Assembly: GCA_007827375.1 (NCBI GenBank)
Contig: VISH01000001.1
Coordinates: 1,603,514 to 1,667,513, forward strand
Reading direction: 5' to 3'
From: Alteromonadaceae bacterium 2753L.S.0a.02
GTDB lineage: Bacteria > Pseudomonadota > Gammaproteobacteria > Pseudomonadales > Cellvibrionaceae
Length of the DNA stretch: 64,000 nucleotides
Shown here: positions 18,301 to 26,456 of the stretch, in pieces
Numbering within the stretch: position 1 is the first letter of the stretch
Layout: every line of letters starts with the position of its first letter
Position numbers and translations under genes: made by a program
Notes under the pieces: model-generated
What the model saw: the letters and a program-made list of their open reading frames with translations, nothing else
Told to the model about the DNA's origin: nothing
Database searches by the model: none

Positions 18301-18633
18301 TCTCAATCTCGACATACTGCTAACATTGTCGGTATGTTTGAAAAAGGCGACTGGAATTTTCGTATTGCTTACAATTGGCGTTCGCGCTACCTGGTAACTT
18401 CGAGAGATGTAATTTCTCCTAATCGGCCGATTTGGGCTGCTGATTCAGGGTACCTGGATTCATCGCTTTTCTACAAAATTACCGATCAGATTGAAATCGG
18501 TATTCAGGGGACTAACCTGACAAATACTGTTACCAAAACCGAAATGCAAATCGATGCAGACGGGAATACACAAGGCCGCTCGTGGTTTACCAATGATCGT
18601 CGCTACGCGCTTATCGTACGTGGAAATTTCTAA
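15301..18633 (+). CDS. TonB-dependent receptor (oligosaccharide uptake type)
   Basis: 1110-aa outer-membrane receptor for active uptake. Signal peptide about 1-35 (ends QRAAAQ), then a TonB-box-like EEEVVVQGTRQSL, plug domain about 55-185 (SLPDRSVLEAMQRLPGVSIER, VVRGMTATRTEFNGRD, GGIGGTVSLHTRMPF), and a long beta-barrel ending in an aromatic residue (ALIVRGNF). This is the TonB-Xanth-Caul subfamily used by Xanthomonas, Caulobacter and marine bacteria for plant glycans. Position right after the xylose operon suggests xylo-oligosaccharide transport. It has its own upstream region and is closed by a strong terminator, so it is a separate transcription unit from the halogenase genes. Confidence 0.92.
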   Translation: MAIGINKFGAKASITLASSFVVLSSAMATQRAAAQEADEQDAGAGLVEEEVVVQGTRQSLQNAQDIKRDASTFVDAISASDIGSLPDRSVLEAMQRLPGVSIERFAAKNDPDHFSAEGSGAVVRGMTATRTEFNGRDSFTANSGRGLSFQDVPQELMGSVQLYKNQSADMIEGGIGGTVSLHTRMPFDQDGQKISFSADSTYYDLREDWSPTISGLYSNRWDYDGGEFGLLVAFARSEVNSRSDGIQAEVFQKRDASLYDSNYAVGEATFLVPNGSNVSMKEDDRTRTGTNVALQWADDTDTLQATAVYFKSQSDLTWSENKISYQGDDFNSDPVDDTSGIPNRTNLPMTGTSFEFDNNGVFSRGYLAHGGDGWRASADDQDRIPQGYSSDSACWSDPAQCTDTNRSRTFGSRFQTTARFKDQQTNVEDFSVNLKITPSDMWEISIDYQHVDATTTDDDMEIFLGALAVSQFDITGSVPTMALVNPWDGVPQATKDNLQGDPEAEHYIDPNDPAYFANESSYWWKAAMDHYERSKGEMDASRIDATRFFDDGFITSVKAGVRYARREQNVAYSRYNWGALAEIFTPDHDDDGFNAAWLDLPVSDSLSGYVEEVDWSSFNRGGDFTVPGTNNRVLHPSRELARAYRDWGTILEPVISTGADNPWEPANMRDTNDDGVVDAIGYFLPSEISDVTEENNAAYIRLDFASDLFGMRFSGNVGARYFKVKVKSGGFVTFPDLQPDPNNPNDSNNYWDPNDGFDQLGFGNNYTEFSIAENEYDDVLPSLNLKLEILPDLIGRFAVSKAVAMPDIGQLRNYLTIDANNTTTTYGEGDQNDQLGGLPVLNKTMEGYKASAGNPYLAPMESIQYDLSTEWYFADVGSLTGTLFYKDLSNFFVDGAFPRQVTNSSTGVTQTVNVDGPINSENGTMSGFELAYQQFYDFLPSPWDGLGSQINYTYIDAKSVPNPGLAGDPSTVPSDQEREDRIADEVAYNGDLAGASLPLESQSRHTANIVGMFEKGDWNFRIAYNWRSRYLVTSRDVISPNRPIWAADSGYLDSSLFYKITDQIEIGIQGTNLTNTVTKTEMQIDADGNTQGRSWFTNDRRYALIVRGNF

Positions 18634-18654
18634 ACCAAAACCTTTTTAAAATGT

Positions 18655-18683
18655 AAAAAACGCGCCCAATGGGCGCGTTTTTT
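18655..18683. terminator. Strong bidirectional-looking terminator after the receptor gene
   Basis: AAAACGCGCCC - AAT - GGGCGCG followed by TTTTTT, flanked on the left by AAAAAA. The arms are 7 pure G/C pairs extended by A/T pairs. Halogenase transcription must start after this, within 18684-18792. Confidence 0.92.
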
Positions 18684-18792
18684 ATTTGAGGCATAGCATT
18701 TGGATTTATCCCCTGAGCCATTGGTAGAATAGTGGCTGCACACTTCTGGAGCGGTACATAACAGCCTATAGAGCTGTTGCAGGTGAAAGATT

Positions 18793-20346
18793 ATGCAGAA
18801 CAAACCAATCTCAAAAATCGTAATCGTCGGCGGTGGCACTGCCGGTTGGATGACCGCGGCAGCGCTGGCGAACTTCATCGATACCTCTCAAACTCAGATC
18901 ACCTTAATCGAATCCGATCAAATCGGTACTGTGGGTGTCGGAGAAGCGACTCTACCGCACCTGCGATATTTTAATCAGGTGCTGGGCATTGACGAACAGG
19001 ACTTCCTCCGGGCAACTAATGCCACCTACAAATTGGGCATCGAGTTTATCGATTGGGGAAATATTGGTGAAAGTTATATTCATCCCTTTGGTGACTATGG
19101 TGTGCCGGTCGCAGATATCCCGTTTCACCAATTCTGGTGTGCATTAACGCAAGGTGGTTATAAACACTCTATCAACGAATTCTCGGTGCCTGTGGTTGCC
19201 GCTTATCAGAACAAATTTGATTACCCCGCTCGGGACGTTACATCTTTATTGGCAACCTATGGTTACGCTTTCCATTTAGACGCATCGCTCTATGCAAAAT
19301 ATCTGCGTAACTACGCCGAAGCTAAAAATGTGTTGCGTATCGAAGGGCGAATTAACAGTGTGGAATGCGATGGCAGCGGTGCTATTAGCACCTTACATCT
19401 AGAGGATGCTCCGTCGCTCAGCGGTGATTTATTCATTGATTGCTCGGGATTTCGATCACTGTTGTTGGGAGAAACACTGGGGGTTAATTTCGACGATTGG
19501 AGCGAATGGCTGCGTTGTGATCGTGCGGTGGCACTACCTTGCGGTGGTGATGAGCAGCCATTACCGTACACAAAAGCGCGTGCGCATCGAAGTGGTTGGC
19601 AGTGGCGAATTCCGTTACAACACCGCACTGGCAATGGTCACGTTTACTGTTCCGATTTTATCAGTGATGACGAAGCCTTGTCCGTTTTGAAAAGTAATTT
19701 AGATGGCGAGCCATTAGCTGAGCCCAATTTTCTGAAATTCAAAGCTGGGCATCGCGTGAAGTGCTGGGAAAAGAACTGTATTGCGGTAGGTCTGGCCGCA
19801 GGCTTTTTGGAACCGTTGGAATCCACCAGTATCTACCTGATTCAGGTGGCGATTACCAAGCTGTTAGAACTGTTTCCCAGGCGAGATTTCAACGCGAGTG
19901 TGGTCGACGAGTTTAATTCGCAGGTTAATTTAGCCTTCGAGAGGGTTAGGGATTTTCTGATTCTGCACTATCATGCTACCCAGCGCGATGATTCAGATTT
20001 CTGGAACTACTGTCGAACCATGCCGATTCCCGAAGAATTGCAACACAAAATGACGCTATTTAAAAAACGGGGTTTTGTTGTGCAATATGACGATGGTATT
20101 TTTTTGGAGCCGAGCTGGGTTGCCGTGTACCTGGGTCAGAATATTGTACCTGCACACTATGATGCTCGCGTCGATAATTTCGATTTATCACTGATTCGCA
20201 ATGAGTGCGACAAATTACAGCAGCGAATTCTGACTGCGGTAAATACCATGCCCATGCACGGCGAAGTATTGCAAAAGCATTTAAAACATTCTGCTGAACA
20301 ACCCGCGCCACCAGCCAGCTTCAACTTGTATGGGAGAAACAGCTGA
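18793..20346 (+). CDS. Flavin-dependent tryptophan-halogenase family protein, first copy (residues intact)
   Basis: 517 aa. FAD-binding GGGTAGW at residues 13-19, catalytic-type lysine K80 in ATYKLGIEF (equivalent to K79 of PrnA), the halogenase signature WQWRIP at 269-274, and EPLEST with E343 at the position of PrnA E346. All features expected of an active FADH2-dependent halogenase are present; a separate flavin reductase would be needed and is not here. Similar genes often sit beside TonB-dependent receptors in Xanthomonas, Caulobacter and Brevundimonas. Ribosome site AGGTGA precedes the ATG. The stop overlaps the next start (TGATG). Natural substrate unknown. Confidence 0.88.
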   Translation: MQNKPISKIVIVGGGTAGWMTAAALANFIDTSQTQITLIESDQIGTVGVGEATLPHLRYFNQVLGIDEQDFLRATNATYKLGIEFIDWGNIGESYIHPFGDYGVPVADIPFHQFWCALTQGGYKHSINEFSVPVVAAYQNKFDYPARDVTSLLATYGYAFHLDASLYAKYLRNYAEAKNVLRIEGRINSVECDGSGAISTLHLEDAPSLSGDLFIDCSGFRSLLLGETLGVNFDDWSEWLRCDRAVALPCGGDEQPLPYTKARAHRSGWQWRIPLQHRTGNGHVYCSDFISDDEALSVLKSNLDGEPLAEPNFLKFKAGHRVKCWEKNCIAVGLAAGFLEPLESTSIYLIQVAITKLLELFPRRDFNASVVDEFNSQVNLAFERVRDFLILHYHATQRDDSDFWNYCRTMPIPEELQHKMTLFKKRGFVVQYDDGIFLEPSWVAVYLGQNIVPAHYDARVDNFDLSLIRNECDKLQQRILTAVNTMPMHGEVLQKHLKHSAEQPAPPASFNLYGRNS

Positions 20347-21809
20347 TGTCAATTTCTCTTGCGGTGGTCGGCGATAGCGTTGAAGCATGGTTGTTGGCTT
20401 ATGGTTTTGCTTTAAAGCTGCAACCGCAAAATAAAAAATCAGAAAAATCGCCGATTACCGTGCTTCAAAAACCATTGCCTGATGTGGCAACCCTGCATCT
20501 GTCACCCGACGATTTATTACTTTTTGAGGAGTTGGGTGTTTCTGAACGTGATTTGATACGTGAATGTAACGGCCAATTTTCGCTGGGTTACAATTACGTA
20601 TTAAACGATGATAAACGTTACGGTAATTTTTTTTGTTGGGGTAGCTATGGTTTTAAACACGGCAGCCTGAGCTTTCATCAGCTTTGGGCAAAGGCACGTA
20701 TAGCCGGGCGGGCAGAATCTTTTTGCGATTATTGTTTCGCTGCACACTGTGCTGCTGAGCATAGATTTGTACACCCACAAACTGACCCACGCTCGGTGTT
20801 ATCGCAATTACAGCACAGTATTGTTATCGATACCTCTCTGCTAAAAAAACTGCTTATCGCGCGCTGCATAAGTATTGGCGTTAAGACAATACAGCCGACT
20901 GGAGAGATCACTGTTAGGCGTGATAAAAATCGCGTCGAAGCGCTCGATTGTGGCGGCGCTACAGAGGTAAGCGCGGATTTTTTCTTAGACTTTACCGGCG
21001 AGTTATTCACGGCTTCGAAGTCTCTGGCAGGTCACACCCAACTTCCATTTAACAGTGTGGCAAGTGTGAGAATGTCCTGCAATGATCCATTAAGTTATTC
21101 GCGCTTGCAGCCACTAGATGGCGGTTGGTTGAGGCATGACTGTCTCGGAGATGAACAGGTGATAAGCTACCTCTACGATCGAGGCGCTCGCAGTGTTCAA
21201 TCGGTGGAAGATTTACTGCTGCAATATTGTGATACTGCTAAACACATCGACATCGTAAACTACCCAGCAGAGGTCGCAATGGCGCATTGGCAGGGCAATG
21301 TGGTATATAGTGGCTCGTACGCTACCGGGCCGAGTGGTTTTGTGCATAGTAGTGCCCATGCTTTACACAGGCAGTGGCAAACGCTGTTGCAACTGCTGCC
21401 CCGTGATGACACGGATAATCAGGAATGGGATGTGTTGTGTGCTGAATACAACGATTTTTCGCAGGTATTGGTCGCTCGCTTAGCGGAGCTTCACTGGTTG
21501 CATGCGGAAAGATCACCACTGAACGATGTTAAATTACAGGGAGTGTTACAGCACTTGATTGCGTTGTTTCAGTGTCGTGGCAGTGTTATGCATTTGCGTG
21601 AGAATCTCATGGGTGATGAAACCTGGGCTAAATTATTAATTGCGCTGGAATTGTTTCCGGACGATTACGATCCCCTGCTGGACGGCGTTGAGTTTGATGC
21701 GATCGTGGATAAAATGGCGATGGGCAAGGCGGCCTTACGGAAAGCAGCGGCACAATTACCACCGCTAAAGGTTTATCGTCAACATTATATTAATAAGCAC
21801 TCGGTTTAA
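20346..21809 (+). CDS. Degenerate halogenase-family protein lacking catalytic residues
   Basis: 487 aa, translationally coupled to the preceding gene by a one-base overlap. The fold appears shared (SLAVVGDSVEAWLLAYG at the FAD-loop position, then NGQFSLGYNYV, FHQLWAKARIAGRAESFCDY, FFLDFTGELF). The GGGTAGW loop is eroded, the catalytic lysine position is serine (S79), WxWxIP is absent, and the EPLEST segment is replaced by a GSYATGPSGFVHSS segment. It is a full-length open frame with a normal start and no stops, so it is conserved rather than decaying. It probably acts as a non-catalytic partner or has another function. Confidence 0.75.
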   Translation: MSISLAVVGDSVEAWLLAYGFALKLQPQNKKSEKSPITVLQKPLPDVATLHLSPDDLLLFEELGVSERDLIRECNGQFSLGYNYVLNDDKRYGNFFCWGSYGFKHGSLSFHQLWAKARIAGRAESFCDYCFAAHCAAEHRFVHPQTDPRSVLSQLQHSIVIDTSLLKKLLIARCISIGVKTIQPTGEITVRRDKNRVEALDCGGATEVSADFFLDFTGELFTASKSLAGHTQLPFNSVASVRMSCNDPLSYSRLQPLDGGWLRHDCLGDEQVISYLYDRGARSVQSVEDLLLQYCDTAKHIDIVNYPAEVAMAHWQGNVVYSGSYATGPSGFVHSSAHALHRQWQTLLQLLPRDDTDNQEWDVLCAEYNDFSQVLVARLAELHWLHAERSPLNDVKLQGVLQHLIALFQCRGSVMHLRENLMGDETWAKLLIALELFPDDYDPLLDGVEFDAIVDKMAMGKAALRKAAAQLPPLKVYRQHYINKHSV

Positions 21810-21822
21810 GGTTTAGCTTTTT

Positions 21823-23334
21823 ATGTCAGATAATCGAATTCGGAGCGTGGTGATAGTCGGTGGCGGAACGGCTGGGTGGATGACAGCTGCTGCGTGCGGA
21901 AAGATATTAAAAAGCAGTTGTAAAATTCGCGTGATTGAATCTGAAGCCTTGCCGCCGATAGGCGTTGGCGAGGCGACGATTCCGCAAATTAATTTATTTA
22001 ATAAAGTGCTGGGTTTGAATGAAAACGATTTTGTAAAACATACCCAGGCGACTTTCAAATTGGGAATCGAATTTGAAAATTGGACCCGCATCGGGCAGCG
22101 CTATTTGCACCCCTTTGGTAGTTTTGGGCGCGATATGGAGGGTGTGGAGTTTCATCATTTTTGGTTGCGCTTGTACCAGCATGGCATGGCTAAGGAAATT
22201 GAAGATTATTCCCTGGCTGCGGTTGCAGCACGCGCCGGGCGTTTTACGAGGCCGCTCGATATTCCCAACTCGCCGCTGGCAGATATTCACTACGCCTTCC
22301 ATTTCGATGCCGGTTTGTACGCCAAATATTTGCGCAGTTTCGCAGAAGCACATGGCGTGGCGCGCACCGAGGGGAAAATTAATGGCGTGCAGCAGCACTC
22401 AAACGGTTTTATCGATAGCGTAACGCTGGAATCGGGAGAAACCATTGGCGGTGATTTATTTATCGATTGTACCGGTTTTAAAGGACTACTGATCGAACAG
22501 ACATTAAAAACCGGTTACGACGACTGGAGTCACTGGTTGCCTTGCGATACCGCCATCGCAGTTCCCTGCGAAAGCGCCGGCGAACTAACACCTTACACTC
22601 GCTCGATTGCGCATACTGCGGGATGGCAATGGCGAATTCCGCTGCAGCATCGTATTGGCAATGGCCACGTGTTTAGCAGCCGTTTTATGAGTGCCGATGA
22701 AGCCACTGCAATTTTATTGAATAATCTTGATGGCGAACCTCTCGCAGATCCTCGGGAAATTAAATTCACCGGTGGCAAGCGTAAAAAATTCTGGAATAAA
22801 AATGTTGTGGCTATTGGTTTGGCCAGCGGTTTTGTGGAACCTTTGGAATCCACGGCAATTCATCTGATTCAATCTGCAATCGCACGCTTGTTCAGTTTAT
22901 TTCCTACGCGAGATTTCCGGCAGCATGAAATCGATCGATTTAACCGCCTATCTGACCTCGAAATGGAACGGGTACGCGATTTCATTATTTTGCATTACAT
23001 TGCCACGGAACGGGACGACTCGCCGTTTTGGCGATATATTCAGGAAATGCAAATTCCCGATTATCTCGCTAAAAAAATTGAGATGTACCAAAACAGCGGC
23101 CGTATTTATCGCGAAGATGAGGAGCTGTTTAACGAAACCAGTTGGCTGGCTGTATTTCATGGTCAGGGAATTCGCGCTAAGGATTATCACCCTGTTGTAG
23201 ATACCGTGAGTTTTGAAGAAGTGCAGCGTCGTGTTGACGGTATTGAAGCGGTTATTCAACGCTCCTGTCAGGAAATGCCGACCCAGCGCGATTTTATCGA
23301 TAAATACTGTAAGGCCGATAAGCCGCAAATGTAA
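21823..23334 (+). CDS. Flavin-dependent tryptophan-halogenase family protein, third copy (residues intact)
   Basis: 503 aa, close paralogue of the first halogenase gene. GGGTAGW at 13-19, K79 in ATFKLGIEF, WQWRIP at 268-273, and EPLEST with E342 at the PrnA E346 position. Begins 13 bases after the degenerate gene, so all three form one operon. Ends two bases before the tlyA start. Candidate reaction is halogenation of an indole or other aromatic; with a receptor nearby, modification of an imported or exported compound is possible but unproven. Confidence 0.88.
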   Translation: MSDNRIRSVVIVGGGTAGWMTAAACGKILKSSCKIRVIESEALPPIGVGEATIPQINLFNKVLGLNENDFVKHTQATFKLGIEFENWTRIGQRYLHPFGSFGRDMEGVEFHHFWLRLYQHGMAKEIEDYSLAAVAARAGRFTRPLDIPNSPLADIHYAFHFDAGLYAKYLRSFAEAHGVARTEGKINGVQQHSNGFIDSVTLESGETIGGDLFIDCTGFKGLLIEQTLKTGYDDWSHWLPCDTAIAVPCESAGELTPYTRSIAHTAGWQWRIPLQHRIGNGHVFSSRFMSADEATAILLNNLDGEPLADPREIKFTGGKRKKFWNKNVVAIGLASGFVEPLESTAIHLIQSAIARLFSLFPTRDFRQHEIDRFNRLSDLEMERVRDFIILHYIATERDDSPFWRYIQEMQIPDYLAKKIEMYQNSGRIYREDEELFNETSWLAVFHGQGIRAKDYHPVVDTVSFEEVQRRVDGIEAVIQRSCQEMPTQRDFIDKYCKADKPQM

Positions 23335-23335
23335 T

Positions 23336-24097
23336 ATGGCTGAGCAGCGTGTAGATATTTTATTGGCCGAGAAGCAGTTGGTACGCTCGCGCACCGAAGC
23401 ACAAAAATTAATTGCTGATGGGCGAGTTTCGGTGGTGCTCTCGGGGGTCGCCAAAACAGTAGCCAAGCCTTCCGAAAAATTCCAGCCAGACAGCGAGTTT
23501 GTGCTTAGCTTCGGCGAGGAGCAGAAGTATGCATCCCGCGCCGGCTTAAAACTTGCGCACGCACTCGCGCACTTTAAGGTCAATGTGAGCGATACGATCG
23601 CGCTGGATGTTGGTCAATCCACCGGCGGTTTTAGCGATTGTTTGTTGCAGCAGGGCTGTCGTCATGTAATCGGCATTGAAGTGGGGCATTCGCAATTGGT
23701 GGCACACTTGCGTAGCGATGCTCGTATCACCTGCCTGGAGGGTTACAATGCACGCAACCTGCAGCTTTCAGATTTACCGGCTGAAGCGCAATCCGGAATT
23801 GATCTGGTGGTGATGGATGTGTCGTTCATCTCGCAGCACCTTATTTTGCCGAAGATTCCAGCAGTGTTAAAACCTAAAGGCACACTGGTTAGCTTAGTGA
23901 AGCCGCAGTTTGAGGTCGGCCAGCAGGGGCTGGGCAAAAAAGGCGTGGTCACCGATCAAACGCTTTATGCGGCAGTTGAGGCAAAGATTCGCAGACATCT
24001 CGAAGAACTGGGTTTAGCGTGCAGAGGGTATATTGCCAGTCCCATTCTGGGGGGGGATGGAAACCACGAATTTTTACTACTGGCTCAAAAAATGTGA
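23336..24097 (+). CDS. tlyA: TlyA family rRNA (cytidine-2'-O)-methyltransferase / hemolysin A
   Basis: 253 aa from the ATG at 23336, one base after the halogenase stop. An in-frame start at 23213 would overlap that gene by 120 bases and add residues without homology. N-terminal S4 RNA-binding domain (RVDILLAEKQLVRSRTEAQKLI), then a FtsJ-type Rossmann methyltransferase: YASRAGLKL, ALDVGQSTGGFSDCLLQ for SAM binding, VIGIEVGHSQL, DLVVMDVSFIS, and LVSLVKPQFEVG. Family members methylate ribosomal RNA. It is probably co-transcribed with the halogenases only by position. Confidence 0.88.
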   Translation: MAEQRVDILLAEKQLVRSRTEAQKLIADGRVSVVLSGVAKTVAKPSEKFQPDSEFVLSFGEEQKYASRAGLKLAHALAHFKVNVSDTIALDVGQSTGGFSDCLLQQGCRHVIGIEVGHSQLVAHLRSDARITCLEGYNARNLQLSDLPAEAQSGIDLVVMDVSFISQHLILPKIPAVLKPKGTLVSLVKPQFEVGQQGLGKKGVVTDQTLYAAVEAKIRRHLEELGLACRGYIASPILGGDGNHEFLLLAQKM

Positions 24098-24183
24098 GCT
24101 GAAAGGTGCGCGGTATTCCGCATTTACAATTTTTAGCAGGCGGCGCAGAAGTAGCCCTGCTAAGGTGATAACTATAACGATAT

Positions 24184-25899
24184 GTGGAGAAGATTTTGCG
24201 AGCCCTGGTAAGCGCCCTGATGTTTGGCATTTTGTGTAACGCTTGTGGCGGAGGCGGCAGTAGCATCACGCCAGACACCCCAACCCCCATTCCCACTCAG
24301 GAACCGACGGCAATTCCGACAGCGGAACCGACCGCAACCCCGGAGCCGACGCCTATTCCAACCCAAGGCCCAGATGACGTTTTAATAAGCGGTACCGTAA
24401 GCTTTGAGAAAGTGCCACATAACGTATCGGGTGGCTTGGATTACGACAGCGCTTATTCTACGCCAGCCCGAGGCATCCGTGTGTCCTTGCTCAATAGCGC
24501 CGCACAAACTTTATTTTCCACGACAACCGATAGCAGTGGTAATTACATGCTGATAGCTCCGTCCAATACCCAGGTAAGGGTGGTGGCCGACGCGGTAATG
24601 CAACGTAGCGATGCTTACCAGTGGCATTTTTCTGTGGTGGATAACACTTCCAGCGCTGCGCTTTACAGCCTTAGCGGCAGTCTCATCTCCAGCGGCAGCA
24701 GCGACAGTACCCGAGACCTGCACGCGCCCTCCGGCTGGAATACGCTCATTAACGACTACAGTGATATAAGTACGCGCCCGGCGGCACCTTTTGCCATTCT
24801 CGATGCCATTTATCAAGCCATGGCGCTTTTAATGGATGCCGAAGACAGTTTCGATTTGCCGGCGTGCAACCTGAATTGGAGTTATCGCAACAATACGGTA
24901 GCCGCAGAGAACGCCGACGGTGATATAGGTACGACGTTTTATTACCCCTCCGAAAAAGCCATCTATGTGTTGGGCGATGCCGATGTGGATACCGACGAAT
25001 ATGATTTCAGCGTTATTCAGCATGAGTTCTCGCATTTTATTGAAGATGTTTTGAGCCGCTCCGACAGCTGGGGTGGTAGTCATAACTTGTACAGTCAGCT
25101 CGATATGCGCCTGGCTTTCAGTGAAGGCATGGCTAACGCATTCACCGCTATGGCATCTGGCACCGGCAAGTACTTTGATTCGGGCGGCAACCGGCAGGCT
25201 TCAGGTTTCGAGTTGGATCTCGAAAGTAACACCATCGGGTTAGGTAGCGAAGGCTGGTTTAGCGAAAACTCGGTTGGCAAAGTGCTTTACGATATTTTTG
25301 ATACACAGGACGACGGCGCTGACGCCATCAGCCTTGGTTTTGGTCCGGTCTATGACACCATCACTCACAGCGACTTCACCTCTAACAGTGCCTTCACCAG
25401 CATTTTCCTGTTTGCCGATGTATTTTCAGCTCATCAACCGAGTGCTTCGGTGTCTGGCTTAACAGCATTGCTGGCGGGTGAGAACATCAACAGCCTTGTG
25501 CGGCATGGCACTGGGGAGTCTAACAACGGTGGCTTGGCGGAAGGGCTCCCAGTGTATGCGTTGCTTAGCGAAGGCTCGAGCGTGTCGTTGTGCGGTACGA
25601 ATCAACTGGGCGAATTTAATGCCTTGGGCGTGTCACGTTTCGTGCGATTTAACCTCTCGACCCCGGGTACTCGCACGCTAACAATTACACGTACCTCTGG
25701 CGGCGCCACAGATCCTGACGCCTACCTGTTTCGCAACGGTGATTTGGTCAACTCCTTGATTTCTGAGACGTCTAACCTGGAGAGCGATACCCTCACCTTG
25801 GCAACGGGCGAATACGTACTCGAAGTATTCGATTACTTTAACAGTGATGAAGACAGCGGCACCGGTGGCGACAGCTGTTTTTCTGTGTCTCTGAATTAA
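24184..25899 (+). CDS. Exported zinc metalloprotease (HExxH) with Pro/Thr linker
   Basis: About 571 aa. GTG at 24184 is used; a TTG at 24196 has a better-placed GGAG and may be the true start. Signal with probable lipidation at C21 (ILCNAC, then GGGG), a PT/EP linker to about residue 60, a beta-rich region resembling carboxypeptidase-regulatory repeats (GIRVSLLNSAAQTLFSTTTDSSGNY, 98-125), then the protease with HEFSH at 280-284 and the possible third zinc ligand E314 in SEGMAN. C-terminal residues about 465-571 resemble a PPC domain (RTLTITRTSGG, DPDAYLF, GEYVLEVFDY). Substrate unknown. The linker matches that of the GH10 xylanase. Confidence 0.75.
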   Translation: MEKILRALVSALMFGILCNACGGGGSSITPDTPTPIPTQEPTAIPTAEPTATPEPTPIPTQGPDDVLISGTVSFEKVPHNVSGGLDYDSAYSTPARGIRVSLLNSAAQTLFSTTTDSSGNYMLIAPSNTQVRVVADAVMQRSDAYQWHFSVVDNTSSAALYSLSGSLISSGSSDSTRDLHAPSGWNTLINDYSDISTRPAAPFAILDAIYQAMALLMDAEDSFDLPACNLNWSYRNNTVAAENADGDIGTTFYYPSEKAIYVLGDADVDTDEYDFSVIQHEFSHFIEDVLSRSDSWGGSHNLYSQLDMRLAFSEGMANAFTAMASGTGKYFDSGGNRQASGFELDLESNTIGLGSEGWFSENSVGKVLYDIFDTQDDGADAISLGFGPVYDTITHSDFTSNSAFTSIFLFADVFSAHQPSASVSGLTALLAGENINSLVRHGTGESNNGGLAEGLPVYALLSEGSSVSLCGTNQLGEFNALGVSRFVRFNLSTPGTRTLTITRTSGGATDPDAYLFRNGDLVNSLISETSNLESDTLTLATGEYVLEVFDYFNSDEDSGTGGDSCFSVSLN

Positions 25900-25905
25900 G
25901 CGGGT

Positions 25906-26418
25906 GTGCAAATGATCCAGAAAACAGTGATTGCCGCGGTGTTAGCGATGCTCTTGATTACTCCGCTTCAGGCTGCCACGCAATATCGGAAACCGGGTGC
26001 GGCGGTGGAGTTACTCGCTCCGCGGGTTATCCAGCTTGTGGCTGGCGAAAGCCAGGAGATAACCTTGAATTTCAGTGCCCCAAAGCCGGGACGGAGCCTG
26101 GAACTGCAGCTCGTGAAGATCTCGGGTGTGCAGCTGCTCACAAATGAAAGCTCTTGGCAGTTTGATGGCGAACCGGCTCAAATTACCTTGCGGCTAGCGG
26201 CGTCGACTCCTGGCAAATATCGCCTGCAGTTCATGGCTACCACCTGGCCAAGGGATAATCCTGAGGAAACGCTGGTGCGAGCCCTTGGGGTTGCAGCGGT
26301 GGTAAGCGGTACTGTCGGGCAACAAAAATTGTCGGGCGAGCCTGTGTCTCGTAAGCTGGAAATACGCTCTGACGGTACCCGCACCGTTCAATTCATGGCC
26401 GAAGAAACGATTCGATAA
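25906..26418 (+). CDS. Small exported protein of unknown function, partner of the metalloprotease
   Basis: 170 aa (GTG 25906; ATG 25912 would be two residues shorter). Clear signal peptide (VIAAVLAMLLITPLQA, cleavage before ATQYR). The mature part looks all-beta: VIQLVAGESQEITLNF, GRSLELQLV, PAQITLRLAASTPGKYRLQFMA. It starts 6 bases after the metalloprotease stop, so the two are almost surely co-expressed; it could be an inhibitor, chaperone or cofactor of the protease. I do not recognise a family. Confidence 0.65.
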   Translation: MQMIQKTVIAAVLAMLLITPLQAATQYRKPGAAVELLAPRVIQLVAGESQEITLNFSAPKPGRSLELQLVKISGVQLLTNESSWQFDGEPAQITLRLAASTPGKYRLQFMATTWPRDNPEETLVRALGVAAVVSGTVGQQKLSGEPVSRKLEIRSDGTRTVQFMAEETIR

Positions 26419-26439
26419 GGCAATCCGCCGGGGCGATTC

Positions 26440-26448
26440 TGCTACAAT
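26440..26448 (+). promoter_or_regulatory. Extended -10 promoter close to the uvrD start
   Basis: TGCTACAAT is an extended -10 element. The -10 ends 8 bases before the uvrD ATG at 26457, so transcription would start at or within a base or two of the ATG. There is no ribosome site in between (CCCCGGCC). Confidence 0.45.
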
Positions 26449-26456
26449 CCCCGGCC

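Noticed and set aside
22948..23583. 211-aa open frame on the - strand across the end of the third halogenase and tlyA
   Set aside because: Spans the junction of two well-supported genes with no start signal or domain.
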